Source: CAZFYZ01 sp964523735
GTDB taxonomy: Bacteria; Armatimonadota; UBA5829
Direction of reading: 5' to 3'
DNA length: 64,000 bases
Assembly: GCA_964523735.1 (NCBI GenBank)
Contig: CAZFYZ010000003.1
Span: forward strand, 22,932-86,931
Below, piece by piece: positions 43,637 to 52,178 of the stretch. The notes under the pieces were generated by a model. It was not told the origin of the DNA. It worked only from the letters and a program-made list of their open reading frames with translations, and ran no database searches. The first letter of the stretch is position 1. Each line of letters starts with the position of its first letter. Both the position numbers and the translations under genes were made by a program.

Positions 43637-43921
43637 TCAGGTCTTCTCGATCCTGTATCCGAGCGCCACGATCGCCTTCAGCGTCTCCATCGCCGTCTTT
43701 CGGTCGTACTCCTTCTCTGACTCGGGCAGGCCGGCGTATGGTATCAGGTCGGGGTGCTTCTTTGCGGCGTCGTCTCGCGATGGGCCGTAGGTCCATCCCT
43801 CAGCAATACGCTGGGCGGCCCAGACATCGTGGGTGTTCTCGGCAAGACGCTCGGTCAGCGCAACCAGGTGCTCGGGCAGATCGACGCCGGATGTGTCTAT
43901 AGGTCTCGGTTCGTACGTCAA
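43637..43921 (-). CDS. Free-standing RyR-domain protein
   Basis: The 94-residue protein is essentially one RyR repeat domain: PRPIDTSGVDLPEHL, HDVWAAQRIAEGWTYGP, HPDLIPYAGLP, EKEYDR and LKAIVALGYRI. RyR repeats were named from animal ryanodine receptors; bacterial versions are poorly characterised. The C-terminus of the channel-like protein at 36985 carries a diverged copy. The start is TTG with GAGGGGG about 6 nt upstream. It is followed after 14 bp by the TIR gene and preceded by a 59-aa gene, so all are probably one transcript. Confidence 0.85.
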   Translation of the reverse strand: MTYEPRPIDTSGVDLPEHLVALTERLAENTHDVWAAQRIAEGWTYGPSRDDAAKKHPDLIPYAGLPESEKEYDRKTAMETLKAIVALGYRIEKT

Positions 43922-44051
43922 AGCTGGTCCCCCTCGGGGCAGGTCTCGGCGGAAGTCCCTGGAGGGACCACCGAATCAGGCGTTCAACACGCGGCAGACG
44001 ATCACCTCTGTGGCGCGAGCGGCTGCAGCGAGGAACGGCCACGCCTGTCTT

Positions 44052-44231
44052 CTATTCCAGGCTCATCCCAAACCGGTTCAACATCTCCTCCAGAATGCCC
44101 GTCACTTCCTCAGGCGTTCCGCCCATTCCCTGCAGACACCCGCCGTAGTTGCCTCTCACGTCTCGAGTGCTCTCAACCAGTGCCTCGGTGAGACTCCTAA
44201 GCTCTACTGGCAGGATCGACCTGCGAAGCAT
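44052..44231 (-). CDS. Small helical protein at the head of the RyR-TIR operon
   Basis: ATG 44231 to TAG 44052 encodes 59 residues with coherent composition and two amphipathic helices (LRSLTEALVESTRDVRGNY, then TPEEVTGILEEMLNRF) joined by a Gly-rich turn. No ribosome site is strong. The size and helical nature would fit an effector-associated adaptor, but I find no known motif. About 130 bp without a gene separate it from the RyR gene. Confidence 0.5.
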   Translation of the reverse strand: MLRRSILPVELRSLTEALVESTRDVRGNYGGCLQGMGGTPEEVTGILEEMLNRFGMSLE

Positions 44232-44420
44232 CTATCATGCCACGCTCACGGATCATTCAGACCCTGCCAATAATCTCAGCCTTATATGCCGAGGGAGCGC
44301 TTTCCTCCGCTATTGACGGCCGTGGTATCGTCATCCGGACACCTGCAGGATATTGCCTGCCCACCGTTCAACTGATAATCAGGCAGGCTTCACGCTGCTC
44401 CATAGCGCTCAGGGGGAGAC

Positions 44421-44827
44421 ATGAACCCGATTCCGACGGTCAGGGTGGTCGTTCTGGATTCAGCTGGTCGGGTACTGCTTCTACGACGTGCGGGCACGTC
44501 GCACGCCCTTGGACGCTGGTGCCTGCCTGGCGGGAAGGTCGACTATGGCGACACTGCAGCGCAGACCGTTGCCAAAGAGCTTGCCGAAGAAGCTTCGCTC
44601 GTCTGCACTTCCACCGACTTCCTCTTCTACCAAGACGCCTGCCCACCGAGCCGGGGGGAATGCACTGCATCAATCTCTACTTCAGATGCGTGTGCAGCGG
44701 AGAGGTCGTGCTGAATCAGGAATCGAGCGAATACGCCTGGGTGCCATCTAACGAGATGGGTACCTACGACTTGGCTTTCCGGAATGACGAAGGCCTACGC
44801 AGGTTCTGGAGCATGGCAGATGACTGA
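44421..44827 (+). pseudogene. Nudix hydrolase interrupted by a one-base frameshift
   Basis: The first frame gives MNPIPTVRVVVLDSAGRVLL and a Nudix box, GGKVDYGDTAAQTVAKELAEE. Homology then continues in another frame (HCINLYFRCVCSGEV) to TGA 44825-44827. The two halves join if the six-G run at 44653-44658 had seven G. The box is atypical: GX5E has Asp, REXXEEXG reads KELAEEAS. Either an indel or sequencing error in the G-run, real inactivation, or -1 slippage is possible. The restored protein would be about 135 residues, and its stop overlaps the next Nudix start by 8 bp. Confidence 0.75.
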
Positions 44828-45239
44828 CAAGCCGTTCACGCTCTCTGTCAAGGTCGTGATCCTCGACCGAAAGGGGAGATGCTTGCTCATCAGGCGCTCT
44901 ATGGCGTCTGAGGGCAATCCGGGCAAGTGGGACTTCCCGGGAGGAAAGCTCGATCCAGGGGAGACGTTTGACGGGGGTCTTCTGAGGGAGGTCGCAGAAG
45001 AGACTGGACTTACGATCAGACTCGAGCGGGTGTTGGGCGCAGCTGAGTCGGAGGCACGCACAAAACGTGTAGTGTATCTCCTAATGGAGGCGAGTCACGT
45101 CTCCGGGCGGGTCAGACTAAGTGAAGAGCACGATGACTTCTGCTGGACGAAAGCCGGCGAACTGCCGTCGGCGGATATGGCAGAGCAGTTCAGGGACTTT
45201 GCCCAGAGCTACGCTCAATCAGGCCAGCAATCAACATAG
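44820..45239 (+). CDS. Nudix hydrolase
   Basis: The 139-residue protein has a perfect Nudix box, GGKLDPGETFDGGLL followed by REVAEETGL, the metal-binding loop for hydrolysis of nucleoside diphosphate-linked substrates. The N-terminal strand is LSVKVVILDRKGRCLLIRR. The ATG at 44820 lies inside the end of the frameshifted Nudix gene, indicating translational coupling. The substrate is not predictable; ADP-ribose-type or oxidised nucleotides are typical. It lies between the TIR operon and the second DUF4062 protein. Confidence 0.9.
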   Translation: MTDKPFTLSVKVVILDRKGRCLLIRRSMASEGNPGKWDFPGGKLDPGETFDGGLLREVAEETGLTIRLERVLGAAESEARTKRVVYLLMEASHVSGRVRLSEEHDDFCWTKAGELPSADMAEQFRDFAQSYAQSGQQST

Positions 45240-45376
45240 TACAAGCAGCGACGGAGGCGATCGAAATGCCATCGATGTTGACTCCTACCGACATAGAGTG
45301 GACCGAGCAGAGCTGCTGTTAACTGTGTGCCAGCTCCTCCGCTACGAGCGGACGAATACTGGATGAGGAGGATTCC

Positions 45377-48300
45377 ATGCCAGTACACTCTCAGCCTCGG
45401 CCCCGTTCGGTCAGGGTGTTTGTCTCTTCGACTTTCCGAGACATGGTTGAGGAACGCAACGAACTGATGACCCAGGTTTGGCCGCAGTTGCGACGGTTCT
45501 GCAGGGAGCGACAGGTGGAATTGGTCGAGGTGGATCTTCGCTGGGGCATATCAGAGGAGCAGAGCACGCGGCGCGAGACCCTCAAGCTGTGTCTTGACGA
45601 AATCCGCGCCTGCCGTCCGTTCTTCATTGGCCTGTTGGGCGAGCGTTACGGTTGGACACCGGAGGACGAGGCGTTCACTGCTGATCTTGAGGAAGAACAA
45701 CCTTGGCTCACGGATCTTCATGGAAAGAGCGTCACCGAACTGGAGATAATTCACGGCGTCCTGAACGACCCCGAAATGGCAGGGCGTTCATTCCTCTACT
45801 TCCGTGATCCGGTCTATGCTCAGGAGCGCGGCGCTGGCTTTCTCTCCGAAAGTCCGTCGGCTATGAAACAACAGGCTTCGCTTAAGGCGGCTATTCGAGC
45901 AGTCTGCGCGGACAAGGCAATTCCACTTCGTGAGAACTATCCCGATCCGCGAAAGCTGGCGAAGATGGTTCTGCAGGATCTCGGAGCTGCTATCGACGCT
46001 CAGTATCCCATCGATGACATTCCCGACCCGCTGACCAAGGAGGCGAACGACCACGAAGCCTTCGCGGAGACGCGCCGCCGTACCTATATCGGACGTCCGG
46101 ATTACTTTGAGGCACTGGACTGCCACGCGTCAGGCGATGGGCCGCCGTTAGTCCTGTTGGGCGAATCCGGTTGCGGCAAGTCGGCTCTGCTCGCCAACTG
46201 GGTGGAGCACTGGCGCAAAGACAATCCGAAAGACTTTATCGTTCAGCATTACATAGGTGGCACGCCGGACAGTGCGGACCACTGGCGGCTCATGACACGT
46301 CTGATCGCCGAGATCAAACGCTGGACCGACGACCCGGAAGACACGCCAACCTCCCACGATGGCATACTGAGAGACTTCCCAGTCTGGCTGGCCAAGGCGA
46401 GGATCAGGGCCGAACGCAACGGCGTCCGCTGCATAGTTGTGTTGGACGCGCTGAACCAATTGGAGGATGCAGATCATGCCCGTCTTCTTGGCTGGCTGCC
46501 CGAGCATCCTTTTGGAGGCAACTTGCGATTGGTCGTCTCGACTTCGCTTGGCGATGCGCTGGACGCGGTGGGGAAATGCGAATGGCCCTCCCTGCGGGTA
46601 CAGCCTCTTTCACCTGATGAACGCAGGGAGATGATCGCCACCTACCTCGCCCGCTTCAGTAAGAAGCTCGACGCGGCGAGGCTGAACCACTTGGCATCGA
46701 GTCCTGCTGCCGCCAATCCGCTCTACCTGAAGATTCTGCTTGATGAACTGCGAGTCACAGGCACATACGACCGGCTGGACGAGCGCCTGAACGAGTATCT
46801 CACCGCGCCCGACATCCCGGCGCTCCTGCGCCTCGTGCTGGCCCGTTACCAGCGCGACTATGAACGCGACCGGCCAGGACTGGTGTCCGAGGCTTTAGGA
46901 CTGACCTGGGGAGCCCGCCGCGGCTTGAGCGAAAGTGAACTCATGGAGTTACTGCGCCCCGCGGGCCTGCCCCGACTGCCGCAGGCATTATGGTCGCCGC
47001 TCCGCGCGGCATTGGAGGAAGGTTTGGTTGACCGTGGCGGCATCCTCAACTTTGCCCACGACTTCTTGCGCTCTGCGGTCGAGACAGCGTTCGTGCAGCG
47101 TGAAGCAGAGCCAGACGACCTGCGCCTGCGCTTGGCAGGTTATTTCGAGGCGGTGCCGGTCTCGGCGAGGAGCTGCGACGAACTGCCGTGGCTGTTGTGG
47201 GAGGCGAAATCTCTTGTTCGACTGCGAGCCTGCCTGCTGGATATCGACAGGTTCATTGAGATTCATGGGCGTGACTCGGATGAGTTGAGGCGCTATTGGG
47301 TGGGGTTGAGTGAGGAAAGGGCCATGGGGGATGCTTATCTCTCCTCATTTGAGCTATGGTCTGCTCAACACGACACTGAACACGCACTCGTCAGCCGCAC
47401 CGCCAATTCGCTCGGTTTCTTCTTGCAGAAAGCGTCACTTCTGAAGCAGGCGGAGGTTCTGATGCGCAAAGCGCTGGCGATTGATGATCAGCGTCTTGAT
47501 TCAGACAGCTATGAGGTTGCCGCACGTCTAAACAATCTTGGAGCGTTAGCGCGTGACACCGGCAGACCAGCGGAAGCCGAGCCGCTCATGCGTCGGGCGC
47601 TTGCCATTGCAGAAAGCACGCTGGGATATGACCACCCCGATGTGGCTATCTGCCTTGACAGCCTCGGCCTATTACTCAGAGATACTAATCGGTGTGCTGA
47701 GGCTGAACCCCTTATGCGTCGGGCATTGACGCTTGCGCAGCAGTCCTTCGGACCCGATCATCCCAAGACCGCTGTCTTCTTTAATGATCTTGCGCTCATA
47801 CTCAAGACCATGAATCGCCTGACCGAAGCGGAACCTCTCTATCGCCGGGCTCTGGCCATTGCTGAACGGGCATTCGGCCCGGACCATCCCGCTGTTGCGA
47901 ACAAATTGGACAACTTGGCGTTGCTGATGATGGACATCAACCGCGTGAGTGAGGCCGAGTCATTGATGCGCCGAGCCTTAGACATATACGAGCGCAGTTG
48001 CGGTTCCAGTCACCCCGACGTAGCAGTCTGCCTCAACAATCTCGCCGCACTATTCTTCTGTACCAATCGGCTGCAGGAAGCCGAGCCGCCTCTGCGTCGA
48101 GCAGTGCAGATTGCCGAGGAGAACTATGGGGAAGATCATCCAAATGTCGCTGTCTCCCTAGACAATCTCGCTTCACTATTACAGATCAGCAACCGTTTGG
48201 AAGACGCTGAGCCACTCAGAACGCGCGCTGTGAGTATTCTGCTGGATTGCAGCCGTCGTTCTGGCCATGCTGACCTTCATCTGGAACGGGCGTTCAACAA

Positions 48301-48394
48301 CCTTATAGGTCTGCTTCGTTTGAGGGGGCGCAACGAACCTGAGATCTGGCGAATTGTACTCAGAATTGCCCCCGATCTGTTCGACCAGAACTAG
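45377..48394 (+). CDS. DUF4062-NACHT/STAND NTPase-TPR protein (nephrocystin-3-like)
   Basis: The 1005-residue protein has an N-terminal DUF4062 domain (RVFVSSTFRDMVEERN, WGISEEQ, PFFIGLLGERYG). A P-loop NTPase follows, with Walker A GESGCGKS (262-269) and Walker B VVLDALN (354-360). The C-terminal part has about seven 42-residue kinesin-light-chain-type TPRs (AEPLMRRALAIAE, then HPDVAICLDSLGLL). The build matches NPHP3-like NTPases abundant in bacteria with conflict systems. It shares domain order but little sequence with the STAND protein at 39228. AGGAGG lies 5 nt before the ATG. Confidence 0.88.
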   Translation: MPVHSQPRPRSVRVFVSSTFRDMVEERNELMTQVWPQLRRFCRERQVELVEVDLRWGISEEQSTRRETLKLCLDEIRACRPFFIGLLGERYGWTPEDEAFTADLEEEQPWLTDLHGKSVTELEIIHGVLNDPEMAGRSFLYFRDPVYAQERGAGFLSESPSAMKQQASLKAAIRAVCADKAIPLRENYPDPRKLAKMVLQDLGAAIDAQYPIDDIPDPLTKEANDHEAFAETRRRTYIGRPDYFEALDCHASGDGPPLVLLGESGCGKSALLANWVEHWRKDNPKDFIVQHYIGGTPDSADHWRLMTRLIAEIKRWTDDPEDTPTSHDGILRDFPVWLAKARIRAERNGVRCIVVLDALNQLEDADHARLLGWLPEHPFGGNLRLVVSTSLGDALDAVGKCEWPSLRVQPLSPDERREMIATYLARFSKKLDAARLNHLASSPAAANPLYLKILLDELRVTGTYDRLDERLNEYLTAPDIPALLRLVLARYQRDYERDRPGLVSEALGLTWGARRGLSESELMELLRPAGLPRLPQALWSPLRAALEEGLVDRGGILNFAHDFLRSAVETAFVQREAEPDDLRLRLAGYFEAVPVSARSCDELPWLLWEAKSLVRLRACLLDIDRFIEIHGRDSDELRRYWVGLSEERAMGDAYLSSFELWSAQHDTEHALVSRTANSLGFFLQKASLLKQAEVLMRKALAIDDQRLDSDSYEVAARLNNLGALARDTGRPAEAEPLMRRALAIAESTLGYDHPDVAICLDSLGLLLRDTNRCAEAEPLMRRALTLAQQSFGPDHPKTAVFFNDLALILKTMNRLTEAEPLYRRALAIAERAFGPDHPAVANKLDNLALLMMDINRVSEAESLMRRALDIYERSCGSSHPDVAVCLNNLAALFFCTNRLQEAEPPLRRAVQIAEENYGEDHPNVAVSLDNLASLLQISNRLEDAEPLRTRAVSILLDCSRRSGHADLHLERAFNNLIGLLRLRGRNEPEIWRIVLRIAPDLFDQN

Positions 48395-48843
48395 CACTGC
48401 CAGTTGCTACACTGCAGGAACGGTCACAAGGCATGGTGAATAGTAGTGGGAAAGATCGCTGTCTTCCAGATAGGATGTGTGCCAGTTGTGTGGTCTGGGA
48501 CAAAGTGTTCCCACATGACACTCTTCCTTCGGGAAGTGATCCACGCATTTCACATCACCGCCGGTATGCTGGCAGCATATAGCTGAGAATTGGACAGAGG
48601 TCCGTGAAGCAGCGAGGAGCGCGAATATTGAGGAGACTCGACGGCTTCTGCTAGACACGAATACGGCTCAGTGGCAAGGCGGCCACAGACCGAGGCCACA
48701 GCAGGATGTGCAGAGTTGCACATTTGTCGCCGCGCAGGTCACTGCGCCATGTCTAAGTGATGGTCTCATAGTGCAGGCATTCCCCGACGGAATGGATGGC
48801 GTGCGAGTTCTGACAGACTCGGCCATACGAGATAAGGAGGAGC
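48395..48843. other. Intergenic stretch without a convincing gene
   Basis: The 449 bp hold one Cys-rich minus-strand frame of 83 codons (48407-48658) with no ribosome site or recognised domain, and a few weak hairpins. I see no promoter matching consensus. Confidence 0.4.
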
Positions 48844-50916
48844 ATGATGTTCGACTTTTTGAGAAGAAAGGCTCTGATAAAGGCGATCACAGCAGACGAC
48901 CGGGACAAGGTCCGTCGCCTTCTTGAGGAAGGAGTAGATCCGAACACTACTGGCGGAGAAGGGCGCACCGCGCTTCAGATCGCCGTCGAAGACGGCCGAG
49001 GTGAGATAGCCCAAGCCCTTCTCGACAAGGGCGCCGACCCCAACGCTCTGACGAATGATCGAAGATCGCTACTCCTGCTGGCCTTAGAGAAGAGGATGTT
49101 TGAACTGGCGAGGGTTCTCCTTGATAGGGGGGCTGATTGTCGGACCGTATCTCCTGAACAAGCGGTGGCATCAGGCCAACCGGATATAGCGGCTCGTCTC
49201 TTTCAGGGAGGGGTCGATCCAAACAGTAAGATCCACCGGACTGAAATGGTGATGACTTCTCGCCTCGCTGCGTCCGGATTGCCCATATTCTCTAAGGAAT
49301 CACGAGAGAAGACCGCTCTCATCGTCGCGGTTGAACGCGGCGATGCAGAGATGGTAAGGGTTCTTCTCGAAGCTGGGGCCGACACAGAGGCTAAGGACCA
49401 TAACGGTGTCACCCCTCTGCGCCATGCACAAGGGAGTGGCCATCAGGAAATAGAGGAGATGCTTAGGTCAGCTGGCGGCGGCAAGACCACCGACAGACTG
49501 ATCACGAGGGAATTGCTTCTTGGGTCAATTGGCCCTGGGTTTGTCAAGGACAGCCTTGTCATTTCCGACGATGGGCGTCAAGTGGCTTGGGCGGTGGAAA
49601 CAGGTGACGACGGTCTTGCTGTCGTGGTCAATGGGAAACAGGGGGAATCCTATCGTGGTCTAGGAGACATCATTCTTAGCTCCGATGGGAGCCGCTACGC
49701 CTATGCGGCCGCGAGCAAAGCAGCATCCAAGCCCAACGTGTTGGTCGTGGACGGAGTTGAAGTGGGAGAATACGGCGGGGTTGGGAGGATCCTCTTCAGT
49801 CCTGACGGCCGGCGAGTTGCTTTCACAGCAGGAAGTAACTCGGAGCACGGTTGCAGCGTGGTAGTATCGGACGGCATTGAAAGCCCGGAGTATGAAGGAG
49901 TGGGCGGCTTGTTGTTCAGCCCTACTGGCGAACGCCTTGCTTACGTAGCCGCTCGAGGCGGTTCGTCCCGAGTTGTAGTAGACGGCCAGGAAGGGGTCGA
50001 CTTTGAGAGGATTGGCCAAATGCTCTTCAGCGCCGACGGACAACACCTCGTCTATACCGGCGTCCGTGGCCAAGGGATGCAGGTCATTGTGGATGGCAGA
50101 GTGGTGGGAGAACATGACGATGTAGGCGAGGTTGCGTTAAGTCACGATGGCTCGTGCGTAGCTTACGCGGCTTGGCGCGGCGAGAAGATGCAAGTTGTCG
50201 TGAACGGATCGGAAGGCCCGACCTATGACGCAATCTGCAATGGCTTCCCTGTCATCTCCGAAGACGGTCGGCGCACGGCCTACGTCGCAGTCAAAGGGGA
50301 CAAGCAAGTCATCGTGGTGGATGGAGTTGAAAGCCAGGAATACGACGGATTCAAGCCAGGATCGCTTTTCTCTGCTGACGGATGTCGGGTGGCTTATGCG
50401 GGCAAACGTGAAGGGAAATGGGTCGTTGTCACCGACGGCGTCGATAGCGATCTGTATGACGACCTGCGTGATGGCTCGCCTATATTCAGCCCTGACGGCA
50501 GCCGCGTCGCTTGGGGAGCTGTACGCGATAAGAAGAGCTTCATGGTTATCGATGGCGTCGAACAACAAGCCTATGATGGCATCTCTGAAGTACGGTCCGT
50601 TTTCAGCAAGGACGGGCGGCGAGTTGCATACTATGCCGGACGCGGGAAGACGATGCTCTCAGTAGTGGATGGCAGTGAAGGTAAGCCATACGAAGGGATC
50701 AACAACCTTATGTTCAGCCCTGAAGGTGAGCATGTGGCCTATATGGCGGTGGATCAGGGCAGGTGGATTATCGTTGTTGATGGACTGGAGAGCGAGGGAT
50801 ATGACGGTCTTCTGGACTCCGGGTTGCAGTTCGACGGCGAAGACTCAGTTCGTGCTGTAGCTGCTAGAGGAACAGATATCATACTCGTCAGGGCAGAGTC
50901 GCCTCGGTGCTCTTAG
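48844..50916 (+). CDS. Ankyrin-repeat protein with a long WD40-like beta-propeller
   Basis: The 690-residue cytosolic protein starts with ankyrin repeats to about residue 215 (DDRDKVRRLLEEGVDPNT; GRTALQIAVEDGRGEIAQAL; KDHNGVTPLRHAQGSGHQE). It then carries eleven or twelve repeats of about 40 residues built on FSPDGRRVAYxAxRG and VVVDGVExxEYDGV. These are TolB/WD40-like propeller blades. Both parts are protein-binding scaffolds. AAGGAGG precedes the ATG. It stands downstream of the DUF4062 protein at the end of the accessory block, so a sensing role is possible but not shown. Confidence 0.85.
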   Translation: MMFDFLRRKALIKAITADDRDKVRRLLEEGVDPNTTGGEGRTALQIAVEDGRGEIAQALLDKGADPNALTNDRRSLLLLALEKRMFELARVLLDRGADCRTVSPEQAVASGQPDIAARLFQGGVDPNSKIHRTEMVMTSRLAASGLPIFSKESREKTALIVAVERGDAEMVRVLLEAGADTEAKDHNGVTPLRHAQGSGHQEIEEMLRSAGGGKTTDRLITRELLLGSIGPGFVKDSLVISDDGRQVAWAVETGDDGLAVVVNGKQGESYRGLGDIILSSDGSRYAYAAASKAASKPNVLVVDGVEVGEYGGVGRILFSPDGRRVAFTAGSNSEHGCSVVVSDGIESPEYEGVGGLLFSPTGERLAYVAARGGSSRVVVDGQEGVDFERIGQMLFSADGQHLVYTGVRGQGMQVIVDGRVVGEHDDVGEVALSHDGSCVAYAAWRGEKMQVVVNGSEGPTYDAICNGFPVISEDGRRTAYVAVKGDKQVIVVDGVESQEYDGFKPGSLFSADGCRVAYAGKREGKWVVVTDGVDSDLYDDLRDGSPIFSPDGSRVAWGAVRDKKSFMVIDGVEQQAYDGISEVRSVFSKDGRRVAYYAGRGKTMLSVVDGSEGKPYEGINNLMFSPEGEHVAYMAVDQGRWIIVVDGLESEGYDGLLDSGLQFDGEDSVRAVAARGTDIILVRAESPRCS

Positions 50917-50960
50917 CTAAAGAACCACAAAGGCACGCCCCACGTCTCCGGAGAACGCGG

Positions 50961-51125
50961 ATGCTCTTAATCCTATGCCTGGCGATGCCATTCTTGGGTG
51001 CCGCTGCTGGAACGGTATTGGGGGCGTTCCTGGGGGACTGGAAGAGGATCGGGTGCTTGGGGTTGTTCGCCGGATCTGCCATTAGCCTGTTAGGCCAGCG
51101 AATCGCAATGCAGAGAAGGAAGTAG
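50961..51125 (+). CDS. Small two-TM membrane protein
   Basis: The 54-residue protein has two hydrophobic helices (LLILCLAMPFLGAAAG and LGLFAGSAISLLG) and a basic end. GGAGAA lies 6 nt before the ATG at 50961. The frame extends upstream to 50907, but that part is basic and unlikely. It follows the ankyrin-propeller gene by 44 bp. Function is unknown. Confidence 0.55.
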   Translation: MLLILCLAMPFLGAAAGTVLGAFLGDWKRIGCLGLFAGSAISLLGQRIAMQRRK

Positions 51126-51166
51126 CATACGTACACGCTCAACAACTACTTGCGGGGGAGGCAACA

Positions 51167-51307
51167 ATGAACTGGCGGGATCGCACAGTGTCTCCGGGTC
51201 CCAAGGCATCACCCAAGGTGAACACACGTTACCCGTGTCCAGGGCTCATGCGCATTGCTGCTGCGGTGGGCTTCTCGGGGGCGTCTCTTCTGGTCTACTT
51301 CGGTGGT
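51167..51307 (+). CDS. 5' part of a membrane protein gene, cut by the assembly gap
   Basis: ATG 51167 with GGGGGAGG upstream opens a 47-codon frame (MNWRDRTVSPGPKASP, then a hydrophobic LMRIAAAVGFSGASLLVYF) that runs into the Ns. After the gap, LEKLDWIAPVWTTKHILL ending at TGA 51375 may be its C-terminus. Confidence 0.45.
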
Positions 51308-51317
51308 NNNNNNNNNN
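51308..51317. other. Assembly gap (10 N)
   Basis: Ten undetermined bases join two contigs. The adjoining sequence is RHS-derived, so collapsed repeats may hide here; true gap length is unknown. Confidence 0.99.
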
Positions 51318-51375
51318 TCTAGAGAAGCTTGATTGGATTGCGCCTGTTTGGACGACTAAGCACATCTTGCTCTGA

Positions 51376-51765
51376 ACTGCGGCTGCCGCACTCGGCCTAC
51401 TGACAGGGCTCTTAGGTGCCTTGGCCAACGCAGAAGGCGATCGGCCTCATCGTAACCCAGGCGGTCCGCTTCGGTCTCTCCGTAAGGGGGTTCGGTGCGG
51501 TTGCCTACCCAGTCGTAGGTATATGGCCCCCCTACAGGCTGGCTAGGAACGGGATTGAATGCCGGTGGCAAGGCGCCCACAAGACGTTGGTTGGAGTCAT
51601 AGCTGTAGTTCCAGGCGCCCGTTCGGTCAGTGGGTATGTGTCGGGAACTCCGTTCAGCCATGCTTCACTCAGTTCCCGACACACCTTTCACCTGAGGCAG
51701 GTGTCCCGCTGCCGCTCCATATCCTGACGCTGACCTCTTGATCGAGGTTCTTGTAGTCAAGGGCT
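51376..51765 (-). pseudogene. Orphan RHS core fragment
   Basis: Reading on the minus strand from 51765, DYKNLDQEVSVRIWSGSG matches the intact RHS protein near 54040. After a gap with stops and frame changes, GAWNYSYDSNQRLVGALPP and YTYDWVGNRTEPP match its region near 53570-53680. About 200 bp of the intervening core is missing. It lies downstream of the immunity gene, the usual place for displaced RHS tips. Confidence 0.8.
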
Positions 51766-51796
51766 CACCAAGCCCAGCGGATCCGCAATCGCCAGC

Positions 51797-52162
51797 CTAA
51801 TCGTCGTCGGAAATGTCCAGCAAGGAAAGATCCTCCCACACATCCTCGTAGTCGCCAGCTATGAGAAAGCGCCAGCCTGGCGCAAGTCCAAGATAAGGCA
51901 GGACGGCAGGGCACCATTCAACCAGGTGTGCAGCGTGCAAGGGCACAAAGAAATCGGGGTCGTGAGACAGAACTTCTCCTGCCCAGATATACCAACCGGT
52001 TGTGTGCCCTTGCACTGGATGCCTCAGACCATTCAGCGGAACCAGTCCGGTCCTAGCATTGAGCGAGATACCCACCATCATGGAGAGCGGAGACTCCAGG
52101 AAAGGTGCACCATATCTTTGGCAAACGCGCAACTGTCTCTCGATCAACGCCCTGTTGGTCAT
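51797..52162 (-). CDS. Imm33-like immunity protein
   Basis: The 121-residue acidic protein shows the Imm33/DUF2185-type pattern: a GHTTGWYIWAGEVLS core, FFVPLHAAHLVEW and YLGLAPGWRFLIA, then EDVWEDLSLL. Such proteins are encoded directly after polymorphic toxins and neutralise their C-terminal domain. It starts 16 bp after the RHS toxin stop, with CGGAGG 6 nt before the ATG. I infer that it protects against the HNH toxin tip. Confidence 0.75.
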   Translation of the reverse strand: MTNRALIERQLRVCQRYGAPFLESPLSMMVGISLNARTGLVPLNGLRHPVQGHTTGWYIWAGEVLSHDPDFFVPLHAAHLVEWCPAVLPYLGLAPGWRFLIAGDYEDVWEDLSLLDISDDD

Positions 52163-52178
52163 CGAAGCCTCCGTCCGT

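Noticed and set aside
43922..44051. Gene between the 59-aa gene and the RyR gene
   Set aside because: The minus-strand frame there is Arg-rich and simply overlaps the RyR gene out of frame.
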